A DNA stretch of 64,000 bases from Williamsia sp. (GCA_015069695.1 JADCRZ010000019.1:1-64000), one strand, 5' to 3'; numbered from the stretch's first letter, positions 55,667-63,176 are shown. The notes: generated by a model from the letters alone, not told the origin. Numbers and translations are program-made.

Positions 55667-55786
55667 TTCCAAGGCTGGTCTTGCCACATTCTGAGGAATC
55701 GACTACACACAAGCTGCCTGCTTAAGCTGTTCTCCACTCCCTATAAAACGCAGGAACTGAACCTGTTGAAAAATCCTGCGCGAAAG

Positions 55787-55832
55787 GGATCAATATTTTA
55801 AACATTGATCCGGATGCCTTGCCTTGGCAAGG
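55787..55832 (+). terminator. Two tandem hairpins after xseB
   Basis: GGATCAAT-N9-ATTGATCC (55787-55811) and CCTTGCC-TT-GGCAAGG (about 55817-55832) follow xseB by 120 bp. Neither has a clear T run, so they may be processing or leader structures of the next gene instead. Confidence 0.4.
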
Positions 55833-55868
55833 AAATTGAAAACCGTTTACTATCTAATCATTAAAAAC

Positions 55869-55876
55869 AAGGAGGG
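55869..55876 (+). promoter_or_regulatory. Strong Shine-Dalgarno sequence
   Basis: AAGGAGGG lies 7 nt before the ATG at 55884. A full anti-16S match at this distance is unusual here, since most genes of the window have none. Confidence 0.7.
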
Positions 55877-55883
55877 TTAAAGC

Positions 55884-56123
55884 ATGAGCACGAATAACAA
55901 TCCCGAGCACAAGGAAGGAAAAGTGGCAAAAGCCATCGAACAGCAAACCGCAAAATTACCTTCTGATCTTTTTTTATGGGCTGCGTTGGGCTCAATGGCA
56001 ATTTCATTGACTTTGCAGTTAACTGGTAAAAAAGAAAACAGCCAGTTTGTTGGCCAATGGGCAGCGCCGTTCTTACTTCTCGGACTATACAACAAAGTTG
56101 TAAAACTGGAAGGCAGCGATTAG
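55884..56123 (+). CDS. Small membrane protein of unknown function
   Basis: A 79-residue protein: a charged N-terminus (MSTNNNPEHKEGKVAKAIEQQTAKLP) and two hydrophobic segments at about residues 28-46 and 57-69. I recognise no family by name. The perfect AAGGAGG ribosome-binding site 7 nt upstream supports real and probably high translation. It has its own terminator (56219-56249). Confidence 0.75.
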   Translation: MSTNNNPEHKEGKVAKAIEQQTAKLPSDLFLWAALGSMAISLTLQLTGKKENSQFVGQWAAPFLLLGLYNKVVKLEGSD

Positions 56124-56218
56124 TGATGGCTGTACAAACAGCGGCTTTTCCTGAAAGCAGCCCCGCTGCAGGAAGTTTGCAGCAGTTTATACATTTTGTT
56201 CAACGAATGAACTTTACA

Positions 56219-56249
56219 GAAGGATAGGTTTTAAACCTGTCCTTTTTTA
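56219..56249 (+). terminator. Terminator after the small membrane protein gene
   Basis: AGGATAGGTTT and AAACCTGTCCT pair over 11 bp with one mismatch (56221-56231, 56233-56243), followed by a long T-rich tail. The position, about 95 bp after the stop, fits an intrinsic terminator. Confidence 0.85.
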
Positions 56250-56334
56250 TTTTTAGCAGGTAAGCCTTTACGTGCAGGTTAGACCGATCTATACAGAAAT
56301 GCAAAAAATAACTTAAAAATAAAAGCAGGAAATG

Positions 56335-56365
56335 TTGTTTTTCTGTTTTTTTCTTTTGTACTTTG
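56335..56365 (+). promoter_or_regulatory. Promoter of an untranslated or leader transcript
   Basis: TTG (56335-56337), a 21-nt spacer and TACTTTG (56359-56365) form a Bacteroidota-type promoter. The predicted start near 56372 is directly before the A9 run and hairpin at 56381-56405. Confidence 0.5.
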
Positions 56366-56380
56366 CAGACGCAAAAAAAA

Positions 56381-56405
56381 AGTCTCCTGTAGAAACAGGA
56401 GGCTT
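56381..56405 (-). terminator. Hairpin with U-run on the minus strand
   Basis: AGTCTCCTGT-AGAA-ACAGGAGGCT forms a 10-bp stem with one G.T-type mismatch. The nine A residues before it give a T9 tail on the minus strand, a textbook terminator layout in that direction, although no minus-strand gene is nearby. On the plus strand the right arm contains AGGAGG. Confidence 0.55.
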
Positions 56406-56523
56406 TTAACGATTGCTTGCCATATGAAAAAGATGTAGATTCTTTTCTTTGTCGCTGTTTCTCAACAGCTTTCTGTTTACATGAGCTTTTAACGAACTTG
56501 ACTTTGCCTCAACGATTGCTTGC
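56402..56523 (+). repeat. Two-copy element (GCTTTTAACGA / AACGATTGCTTGC)
   Basis: GCTTTTAACGA occurs at 56402-56412 and 56485-56495. AACGATTGCTTGC occurs at 56408-56420 and 56511-56523, each followed after 2-3 nt by TATGAAAA. Each copy is thus followed by a very short ORF: MKKM-stop from 56423, and an 11-codon one from 56526. The rest of the 551-bp gap (56124-56674) contains a terminator, promoters and no larger gene. Confidence 0.55.
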
Positions 56524-56574
56524 TGTATGAAAACTCATTTCTTAATTCCAGTTCAAAAATAAGCCGCGTTGTAA

Positions 56575-56582
56575 TATATTTG
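56575..56582 (+). promoter_or_regulatory. -7 box of the 529-residue protein gene
   Basis: TATATTTG fits TAnnTTTG exactly and lies 93 bp before the ATG. The matching -33 position (TTC at 56552-56554, 20-nt spacer) is weak. Confidence 0.5.
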
Positions 56583-56674
56583 CAACCAGAATTTGTCCTC
56601 TCATATTACGTCAAAATAAGGGTTCTTTTTACAGGGCCCGCTGTGGGAGTGAGTTTGAGGTTTTTTTTATCATT

Positions 56675-58264
56675 ATGTCCAAGCGGTTTTCAGATATATT
56701 ATTCCAGCTGATCCATTCCCTTGAAAAATCGGAAAAAAGGCATTTTAAACTTTATATCAAACGCAGCTCTGCGAACGAAGACCTCAAAATCATACAGTTA
56801 TTCGATGCGCTCGACAAATTAAAGGAATATGATGAAAAACTGCTCCTCAAAAAACTCCCCGGCATTGAAAAACCCCAGCTTTCCAATTTAAAGGCTCATC
56901 TGTACCGGCAATTGCTGGCCAGCCTGCGGCTGCTCAAAAGCACCGACAGCATTGACCTGCAGCTGAATGAACAATTTGATTACGCCCACATTCTTTATAA
57001 AAAAGGCTTGTTCCTGCAAAGCCTTCGCATCCTCGAACGGGCAAAAGAAATTGCCAAAGCCCACCAGAAATTCAATTTTCTCCTGCAAACCATCGCCCTG
57101 GAAAAACGCATTGAAACCCTGCATATCACCCGCAGCATGCAGGACCGGGCAGAAAGGTTGTCGGGAGAAGCCCTTGAAGTGATCGGCAAAGTAGAGATGG
57201 TGGCCCGGCTCTCTAATCTCGCCCTGCAACTTTACAGCTGGTACATCAAACACGGGCATGCCCGCAACGAACGGGATGAGACCGGTGTAAAAGGGTTCAT
57301 GAAAGAAAACCTGCCTGCTAACGCCTGGGAACAAACGGGATTTTATGAGCGGCTGTACCTGTATCAAAGCTACTGCTGGTATGCGTTTATCCGGCAGGAC
57401 TTCCTGATGTACTATCGCTATACCCAGAAATGGGTGGACTTGTTTGATGAGCAGCCCCTGATGGTACGCGTGGAAACCGGCCACTATATCAAAGGCCTGC
57501 ACAGCCTGCTGAACGCCCATTTCGACCTGCGCAATTTCCGCCGTTTTGAGATCACCCTGCGGCAGTTTGAAGACCTGGCAGAAACAGAACGGGTGCAGCA
57601 GCACGACAACTTCCGCATCCAGGCTTATATCTACATCGTAAGTGCCAAGATCAACCAGCATTTTATTACCGGTACCTTCAAAGAAGGCCTTACCCTGGTG
57701 CCCGACATCCTCGAGAAAATGGAGGAGTTCGACCTTTTTATTGATGAGCACCGCATTATGGTGCTGAACTATAAGATCGCCACGCTTTATTTTGGCAGCG
57801 AGAATTATTCAACCTGCATCGACTTTCTCCATAAGATCATCAACGACCATGTTGACCTGCGCTATGACCTGCAATGCTATGCCCGCCTGCTCCATCTGCT
57901 GGCCCATTACGAGCTGAACAATTTCGAGATCATAGAATCGCTCACGCGCTCGGTATACCGCTTTATGGCCAAAATGGAAAACCTGACGGTGATTGAAGAA
58001 GAGATGTTTGCTTTCCTGCGCAACTCTTTCCGCATCTCGCGCCACAAGCTCAAACCCGAGTTGGTCGGCTTTCTGCACAGGATCAAACAATACGAAAAAA
58101 GCCGCTTTGAAACACGCGCCTTTGCCTACCTGGATGTGATTTCCTGGGTAGAAAGCAAGGTGCACGACAAGCCCATGAGCGAGATCATCCACCAGAAATA
58201 CCTGAAAAGCAAGCGCAAGGATTTCGGAAGGAAAAAATACACCAAGATCAAGAACGCGATCTAG
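56675..58264 (+). CDS. Helical-repeat protein of unknown function
   Basis: A 529-residue soluble protein without signal or membrane segments. I do not recognise a domain by name. Almost all of it is amphipathic helix, with TPR-like pairs (AHILYKKGLFLQSLRILERAKEIAKAHQKFNFLLQTIALEKRIE; YSTCIDFLHKIINDHVDLRYDLQCYARLLHLLAHYELNN). The N-terminus (FSDILFQLIHSLEKSEKRHFKLYIKRSS) and the basic C-terminus (KSKRKDFGRKKYTKIKNAI) could bind nucleic acid or a partner. It is convergent with the BLUF gene, 8 bp apart. It is a protein type I associate with Bacteroidota genomes, without a known role. Confidence 0.8.
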   Translation: MSKRFSDILFQLIHSLEKSEKRHFKLYIKRSSANEDLKIIQLFDALDKLKEYDEKLLLKKLPGIEKPQLSNLKAHLYRQLLASLRLLKSTDSIDLQLNEQFDYAHILYKKGLFLQSLRILERAKEIAKAHQKFNFLLQTIALEKRIETLHITRSMQDRAERLSGEALEVIGKVEMVARLSNLALQLYSWYIKHGHARNERDETGVKGFMKENLPANAWEQTGFYERLYLYQSYCWYAFIRQDFLMYYRYTQKWVDLFDEQPLMVRVETGHYIKGLHSLLNAHFDLRNFRRFEITLRQFEDLAETERVQQHDNFRIQAYIYIVSAKINQHFITGTFKEGLTLVPDILEKMEEFDLFIDEHRIMVLNYKIATLYFGSENYSTCIDFLHKIINDHVDLRYDLQCYARLLHLLAHYELNNFEIIESLTRSVYRFMAKMENLTVIEEEMFAFLRNSFRISRHKLKPELVGFLHRIKQYEKSRFETRAFAYLDVISWVESKVHDKPMSEIIHQKYLKSKRKDFGRKKYTKIKNAI

Positions 58265-58272
58265 CATGCCCG

Positions 58273-58695
58273 TTAGCGCGCGTTTACCGCAAGGAAAGTT
58301 TTGATCATCGTAAGTACCTGTATGCTTTTTGATTCCAGCTCCTGTAGCAAACCTATCCGGTTGCCCAGGTTGATATATCCGGAAAGCTGCTCCCATTCCC
58401 TGTTCGACAGGCGCTTGAAGCCCATTGACCAGTCTGAAAAATCGCGGCTCGCTGTTTCTTCATCAATCAGGGTAACCAAACTGGTATGCCTGGGGTCTTT
58501 CATGATCTTCAGATAAATTGCATAAACCGCCGTTTTCTCTCCTTCCAGTATTTGCAGGATGGAGCCGTCGTGGTATAACAGCAAACCGGTAACAGCAGAC
58601 TGGGCATTGTTCTTTCTGCTCTTTGTTAAGATGTCATGCAGGTCTTCGTCAGACAATGCAGGGGAGGCCGAACTAAGATATATTAAATGATGCAT
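58273..58695 (-). CDS. BLUF-domain blue-light photoreceptor
   Basis: A 140-residue protein that is only a BLUF domain plus a C-terminal helical extension. The flavin-site residues are Tyr6, Asn30 and Gln48, with Trp89 and Met91 further on; each lies 15 positions before the corresponding AppA residue (Tyr21, Asn45, Gln63, Trp104, Met106). Short BLUF proteins of this kind act by contacting another protein. No adjacent gene is a clear effector; the convergent neighbour is the 529-residue helical protein. The gene ends 8 bp from that gene's stop. Confidence 0.92.
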   Translation of the reverse strand: MHHLIYLSSASPALSDEDLHDILTKSRKNNAQSAVTGLLLYHDGSILQILEGEKTAVYAIYLKIMKDPRHTSLVTLIDEETASRDFSDWSMGFKRLSNREWEQLSGYINLGNRIGLLQELESKSIQVLTMIKTFLAVNAR

Positions 58696-58902
58696 TGATG
58701 TGGATAATAATAAGAGATACTAACGGGTAAGAGCAGGAATTATGGCAGTGTAAATGGATTAAAACTCCCTGCTAAGGGTTTGCCCGTAGCGGGACAGGAA
58801 GCAAGGAGCGTACGCTGGATGTGAGGGAAGGTATTTGGAGGGCAACAGGTTTAATAAAATCCTAAAATCCGGCACGAGGTTTTCTCAATCGAAAAAAGGG
58901 AC

Positions 58903-58910
58903 TATATTTG
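58903..58910 (+). promoter_or_regulatory. -7 box of the leader/50-codon ORF transcript
   Basis: TATATTTG is a perfect TAnnTTTG box followed by CACC. The -33 position holds only TTTTC. The predicted RNA starts near 58917 and runs about 320 nt before the first convincing ATG at 59238. Confidence 0.55.
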
Positions 58911-59073
58911 CACCTGAAAACGTGTATAAAGTACACATTGATGGAAAAATAAGAACGGCCTTCTTTGATTCTCCTGTTTGCCGGCAAGCAAATGCCTGGC
59001 GATTGCCCACCACGTGAATCTCCCGGGAGTGAACATACATCGATTGCTTTCAGTACTACCCGCTTGGTTCTTT

Positions 59074-59123
59074 GCATGAAAAGGCTTCATGCGATGATAC
59101 AGGTTCGAGTCCTGTACGGAGTA
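59074..59123 (+). other. tRNA-like 3' half in a leader
   Basis: A hairpin (59074-59092), five nt, then a T-arm with 5-bp stem and loop TTCGAGT (59099-59115), then ACGGAGT-A as a possible acceptor strand. The putative 5' acceptor ACTACCC (59055-59061) matches only 4 of 7 positions, the D-arm is too short and U33 is absent. It is therefore not called a tRNA; it may be a decayed tRNA or a tRNA-like RNA element. Confidence 0.4.
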
Positions 59124-59237
59124 ACAGATTTTCAGCAAGCAGCTGCTATACAGCCCTGTTTGGATCTGATGCAGAACAGACAGAAACAACTAGTCGGTTG
59201 GCTGCAGAAATCTATATTGTCTCTAAACTATTAAAAA

Positions 59238-59390
59238 AATGATTATGACTACAAAATCCATTTTCCAGGACCTGGTGTTCGACCGTGAACTGGTCAAAAC
59301 TGTAAAAAGTGCAAACGTTGGTAAGGATCAATTATACAACCTGCTTGTACAGGGCAGAATTACTTTGCAGGAATATCTGAAACTGGTATA
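59238..59390 (+). CDS. 50-residue protein of unknown function
   Basis: The ORF codes for a short protein: MIMTTKSIFQDLVFDREL, then VKTVKSANVGKDQLYNLLVQ and GRITLQEYLKLV. The start could be 59238 or the second ATG at 59244. It is amphipathic and probably helical, with no membrane or signal segment. Support for it being real: a promoter 330 nt upstream, an in-frame stop just before the start, coding-like third positions and a strong terminator 51 bp downstream. I know no homologue. Confidence 0.55.
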
Positions 59391-59441
59391 AAAGAACGGA
59401 AAGATTCAGTAGAAAGGACAACAGAGATTCATTCGATCATG

Positions 59442-59474
59442 CGCCCGGGCATCTATTTGCCTGGGCGTTTTTGT
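59442..59474 (+). terminator. Intrinsic terminator after the 50-codon ORF
   Basis: CGCCCGGGCA and TGCCTGGGCG form a 10-bp GC-rich stem (one G.U pair) with a 6-nt loop, followed by TTTTTGTT. Confidence 0.9.
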
Positions 59475-59502
59475 TGCCGGGATGCAGCCATTGTCCTTCA
59501 CC

Positions 59503-59569
59503 TGTCGCATATCACCCTGTAATTGTCGCATTTACCCTGTTGGTAATGGAGCATTGTTGCGGAGATTTG
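59503..59569 (+). promoter_or_regulatory. LytTR-like direct repeats and promoter of the alpha/beta-hydrolase gene
   Basis: TGTCGCAT occurs at 59503-59510 and 59524-59531, 21 bp apart, that is, on the same face of the helix, and each copy is followed by ACCCTGT. The layout (two direct repeats about two turns apart) is that of LytTR-type response regulator sites. TTG at 59540-59542, a 19-nt spacer and GAGATTTG at 59562-59569 form the promoter just downstream, so the site is where an activator would bind. No LytTR regulator is in the window. Confidence 0.5.
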
Positions 59570-59593
59570 CAGTCTAACAAAACGACATGCCAT

Positions 59594-60532
59594 ATGAACA
59601 AGCGTATGCTGGCCAAACCTTCCCTGGCCTTTGTTATGACAGTAGCAGCTTCTTGTCAGCAGGGTTCAAAAGAGAGCCGCGAAGTAATAACCACACCAAA
59701 TGATACGGCTGTCAGCCAAAACATACAGCCCGTCGACAGTGGCTATGCAGCTGTAAACGGGTTAAAGATGTACTACGAGGTGTATGGTAAAGGTAAACCC
59801 GTCGTTCTGCTGCACGGCTCTTTTTTAACCATCCCCTTGAATTGGGCCAATTTCATCCCGCTGTTGTCCAGGGACAGAAAGGTTATTGTGGCCGAAATGC
59901 AGGGCCATGGCCGTACAAGGGACATCGCCCGGGACATCAGTTACGAAGGGATGGCAGATGATGTTTCCGGTTTGCTCAAGTACCTCAAAATAGACAGTGC
60001 AGACATAGTAGGCTATAGCATGGGAGGAGGAATTGCTTTTCAATTGGCCGTGCGTCATCCCCAGCAGGTACGCAGACTGGTCATCTTATCAGGTGCCTAC
60101 AGGCATGATGGATGGTGGCCCGATGCAGAAGCCAGTTTTGCTGATTTCAAAGCAGATATGTTTAATGGCACGCCGATCCGGAAACAGTACGACAGTTTTG
60201 GAAACGATCCGGCTCATTTTCCGGAATTTGCAAAAAAAGTGATCGGCATAGACCTGAAGCAGTATGATTGGTCCGACGAGGTAAAAAAGATTCAAGCACC
60301 TGTTTTTATAGCTATTGGCGATGCCGATGGTGTGCAGTATGAACATGCACTGGAACTGTTTCGCGCAAAAGGTGGCGGAAAAATGGGCGATTTACACGGA
60401 CTGCCCCAATCCCGCCTGGCCATCATACCCGGCACCACCCATATAGGCATGACCAAGCGGCCGGAGTGGCTCGTACCCATGATAACTGATTTTCTGGATG
60501 CTGACCTGAATGCAGCGCCACCTACTTTTTGA
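59594..60532 (+). CDS. Alpha/beta-hydrolase lipoprotein
   Basis: A 312-residue lipoprotein (MNKRMLAKPSLAFVMTVAASCQQ). The hydrolase core is VNGLKMYYEVYGKGKPVVLLHGSFLT, AEMQGHGRTRDI and the nucleophile Ser in VGYSMGGGIAFQ. The acid is likely the first Asp of AIGDADGVQ and the base the His of PGTTHIGM. It resembles haloperoxidase-like and esterase-like alpha/beta-hydrolases; the substrate is unknown. I start at 59594, at the lipoprotein signal, just after the promoter. Confidence 0.88.
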   Translation: MNKRMLAKPSLAFVMTVAASCQQGSKESREVITTPNDTAVSQNIQPVDSGYAAVNGLKMYYEVYGKGKPVVLLHGSFLTIPLNWANFIPLLSRDRKVIVAEMQGHGRTRDIARDISYEGMADDVSGLLKYLKIDSADIVGYSMGGGIAFQLAVRHPQQVRRLVILSGAYRHDGWWPDAEASFADFKADMFNGTPIRKQYDSFGNDPAHFPEFAKKVIGIDLKQYDWSDEVKKIQAPVFIAIGDADGVQYEHALELFRAKGGGKMGDLHGLPQSRLAIIPGTTHIGMTKRPEWLVPMITDFLDADLNAAPPTF

Positions 60533-60605
60533 AAGGCTGTTTGAATTTGTTAATTCGAGGCAACTGATGATTCATGCAGATTAACTTTAGAACAGAAAAT
60601 CAGGT

Positions 60606-61055
60606 ATGATGACGAAAGTATTCTCCTATTCAACCGTTTTGTTTCTTTCACTCGCAGGACTTACTTGTAAAAGCACAGGTAATGTTGCGTCGCAAAAGGC
60701 CATGTACAGATCTATCTACTTTGACCAGTTTAAGCTGACCTACTTTCGTCGGTTCCTGCTTAAAAGCTATAATTACTCCGCCGCCATACAGGAAATCATC
60801 AACAGGGACCACAGCGGATTTACAGAACCGATTTTAAGCGACGCGGATGATCACCTGATCGACAGCTTAACGACAGCTGACAATGAGCTCATGAAAATTG
60901 ATTCCGCAAAAGGCCCGCTAAGAGCAGAAGGCGCGCAGGGAAAAAGGCCGTTTGATTATATGCTGGATAAGCTGAACAGCAAATGGCTGGACAGCCTGGC
61001 AAGAAAGAGAGCAAAGGCATTTGATGTGCCGAAAGAATGGCTAACCAGCTTATGA
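60606..61055 (+). CDS. Small lipoprotein of unknown function
   Basis: A 149-residue protein with a lipobox-like signal (SLAGLTCKSTGN). The rest is mostly helical and charged (FDQFKLTYFRRFLLKSYNYSAAIQEIINRD; KWLDSLARKRAKAFDVPKEWLTSL). I recognise no family. It is 73 bp downstream of the alpha/beta-hydrolase gene in the same direction and could share its transcript, although a TAACTTTA -7-like box precedes it. Confidence 0.7.
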   Translation: MMTKVFSYSTVLFLSLAGLTCKSTGNVASQKAMYRSIYFDQFKLTYFRRFLLKSYNYSAAIQEIINRDHSGFTEPILSDADDHLIDSLTTADNELMKIDSAKGPLRAEGAQGKRPFDYMLDKLNSKWLDSLARKRAKAFDVPKEWLTSL

Positions 61056-61138
61056 CTTCATTTCCTCACAACCTACGCGGGCACAGAACTCCATCTCTTT
61101 ACAGCAAAGTCTATAGACAGCATGCAGTAAGCCCCTGC

Positions 61139-63103
61139 TCAGGATTTCTCCAGCTCCAGGATTTGCTCAAACACTTTTTCATAGCGCTCGTTCAGCTCAT
61201 TCAACTCCTGGCTTAATTTCTTGTACGTGCCTTCTGTTTGTGCAAACTTTTTACTGTCTGAATATACATCCGGCTGGAGCAGGGCCGCCTCGCATTCTTT
61301 TTTCTTTTGCTGCAGGCCGGCAATCTGCTCTTCCAGTTGCTGGAAGATGCGTTGCTGTTTTTGCAGCTCTTTTTTTGTTTCCTTGTTGATCACCTTCCCT
61401 GCCGGTGGGGGCGTGTTGGGAGCCGCAACGGTTTCCTTCTTTTTCTCTGCCGGGGGCTGGCTCACCTGCGCTGCCTGCTTGGCCATTCTTTCTTTCCACT
61501 CTACCCATTCCTCATAGCCGCCTTTGAATTCCTTGATCTGCCTATTGTCGATCTCCCAGATCTTGTTGGCGGTTTTGGCAATAAAGTAGCGGTCGTGGCT
61601 CACGAGGATAAAGCTGCCTTCGTATTTGTTGAGCGCTTCAATGAGCAGCTCGCAGGAATGCATGTCGAGGTGGTTGGTAGGCTCATCAAGCAGCAGGAAA
61701 TTGGCTTTGCTGACAATGGTTTTTGCCAGGGCCACCCGCGCTTTTTCGCCTCCGCTCAGCACCTTGATCTTTTTTTCCACATCATCGCCGCTGAATAGGA
61801 AGCAGCCCAGCAGCGAGCGCAATTCCATCTCGGTTTTCTGGCTGCCGCAAAGCTTCATCTCATCCAGGACTGTATTGTTGATATTGAGTGCCTCCAGCTG
61901 GTGCTGGGCATAAAAACTTTCATCGATGTTGTGTCCCTCCCTGCGCTCGCCATCAAATTCTTCCGCGCCCGCAATTACGCGCAGCAGGGTGGATTTGCCT
62001 TTTCCGTTCGCACCGATCAGGGCAATTTTATCACCCCGGTTGATTTCCGCAGATGCGTGCTCGAGGATCTTGATCGAACCAAACTGCTTGCTTACATCGG
62101 TCAGCGTTACCAGCACGCGGCCCGGAACTTTGTCGACCTGAAAATTGATGCGCATGTTGGGGCGTTCTATCTCTGCTTCTTCAATGCGGTCCAGCTTGTC
62201 GAGCCGCTTCATCGCACTCTGCGCCTGGGCTGCCTTGGTGGCCTTGGCCCGGAAGCGCTCTATAAAACGTTCCTGCTGGCGGATGTACTCCTGCTGGTTC
62301 TCGTAAGCCCGTTGCTGCATCTCCACGCGCAGCTGTTTTTCCGCTTCGTAGTATTCGTAATTGCCTCCATAAAAATGGAGTTCTTTCTGGTACAGCTCTA
62401 CGACCTTGGTCACCATCCTGTTCAGAAAATATTTATCGTGCGATACGATCACGACTGATCCCCTGAAATGCTGCAGGTATTTTTCGAGCCATTCAATAGA
62501 GGGAAGGTCGAGGTGGTTGGTCGGTTCGTCCATCAGGAGCAGGTCGGGTTGCTGCAGGATCATTTTGGCCAGCAGCACGCGCATGCGCCAGCCTCCGCTG
62601 AATTCACGGAACGAGCGGCCCAGGTCAGCCGTGGAAAAGCCCAGCCCCTGCAGGATCTCTTCTGTTTTGTAGCGGATGTTGTAGCCGTCGAGGGTTTCCA
62701 TCTCGTGCAGCTTGTCGCTGTACTCATGCAGCAGGGCTTCTTCGCGGCCACCTTCAAAGGAGGATCCGTCCAGCTTTTCCAGTTCTTTGCCCAGCGTTTC
62801 TATTTCTGCTTCTAGTTGGATCACCCGCTCAAAAGCCTGCATGGCTACATCTACGATCGGGCTGTCTGAATCAAAGCTGAGCAGGTCCTGGTGGAAATAG
62901 CCGATGGTTGTGTCGCGGCTTTTTTCTACCGTGCCTTCCGAAGGACTGTAATCGCCCACCATCAGCTTGAGCAGGGTCGATTTACCGGTGCCGTTGTAAC
63001 CTATCAAACCGATTCTTTCATTGGGTTGTATATGCCAGTTTGCGTCGCGTACAATGGTTCTTGCGCCAAATTCAAATGTCAGGTTCTGAAATCCTAATAA
63101 CAT
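61139..63103 (-). CDS. ABC-F family ATPase
   Basis: A 654-residue soluble protein with two ABC ATPase domains and no membrane part, as in ABC-F ribosome-associated factors. Domain 1 has Walker A GYNGTGKST, signature FSGGWRMRVLLAK and Walker B LLLMDEPTNHLD. Domain 2 has GANGKGKST, LSGGEKARVALAK and LLLDEPTNHLD. The linker (EYIRQQERFIERFRAKATKAAQAQSAMKRLD) is the ABC-F P-site tRNA-interacting motif region. The C-terminal coiled coil (after about residue 560) is as in Uup/YheS-type proteins. Members relieve stalled ribosomes. The start at 63103 (MLLGFQNLTFEFG) is standard; a 19-residue upstream extension overlaps the promoter. Confidence 0.93.
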   Translation of the reverse strand: MLLGFQNLTFEFGARTIVRDANWHIQPNERIGLIGYNGTGKSTLLKLMVGDYSPSEGTVEKSRDTTIGYFHQDLLSFDSDSPIVDVAMQAFERVIQLEAEIETLGKELEKLDGSSFEGGREEALLHEYSDKLHEMETLDGYNIRYKTEEILQGLGFSTADLGRSFREFSGGWRMRVLLAKMILQQPDLLLMDEPTNHLDLPSIEWLEKYLQHFRGSVVIVSHDKYFLNRMVTKVVELYQKELHFYGGNYEYYEAEKQLRVEMQQRAYENQQEYIRQQERFIERFRAKATKAAQAQSAMKRLDKLDRIEEAEIERPNMRINFQVDKVPGRVLVTLTDVSKQFGSIKILEHASAEINRGDKIALIGANGKGKSTLLRVIAGAEEFDGERREGHNIDESFYAQHQLEALNINNTVLDEMKLCGSQKTEMELRSLLGCFLFSGDDVEKKIKVLSGGEKARVALAKTIVSKANFLLLDEPTNHLDMHSCELLIEALNKYEGSFILVSHDRYFIAKTANKIWEIDNRQIKEFKGGYEEWVEWKERMAKQAAQVSQPPAEKKKETVAAPNTPPPAGKVINKETKKELQKQQRIFQQLEEQIAGLQQKKKECEAALLQPDVYSDSKKFAQTEGTYKKLSQELNELNERYEKVFEQILELEKS

Positions 63104-63130
63104 ACTGCCGGGGTAATATTTTAAAAGATG

Positions 63131-63160
63131 CAAACTTACCACAAACCGGCAGCATATCAA
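63131..63160 (-). promoter_or_regulatory. Promoter of the ABC-F gene
   Basis: On the minus strand, TTG (63160-63158), a 19-nt spacer and TAAGTTTG (63138-63131) match the Bacteroidota consensus closely, 28 bp before the ATG. Confidence 0.7.
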
Positions 63161-63168
63161 TTATCCTG

Positions 63169-63176
63169 TACCTTTG
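63169..63176 (+). promoter_or_regulatory. -7 box of the DUF3347 lipoprotein gene
   Basis: TACCTTTG is a perfect TAnnTTTG box, 14 bp before the ATG at 63190. The two divergent promoters overlap within about 45 bp, so they may compete or share a regulator. Confidence 0.6.

Larger units (their letters stand above)
58696..59237. other. 542-bp region: BLUF upstream region and structured leader
   Basis: The left part must hold the BLUF promoter on the minus strand; I cannot point to it. The right part is a transcribed leader from the promoter at 58903: it has the palindrome CTCCCGGGAG (59020-59029), a 7-bp hairpin GCATGAA-AAGGC-TTCATGC (59074-59092) and a tRNA-like T-arm ACAGG-TTCGAGT-CCTGT (59099-59115). 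No ORF in it looks real. Confidence 0.5.

Noticed and set aside
56381-56405. Terminator of the small membrane protein gene
   Set aside because: A better terminator lies at 56219-56249; the hairpin here has its U-run on the minus strand and lies downstream of a new promoter.
59055-59123. A tRNA gene
   Set aside because: Only the T-arm is canonical. The acceptor strands pair at 4 of 7 positions, the D-arm region is about six nt too short and position 33 is not U.
58965-59234. 89-codon TTG-start ORF in the leader region
   Set aside because: It would span the hairpins, has no family resemblance or coding-like pattern, and ends just before the better-supported 50-codon ORF.
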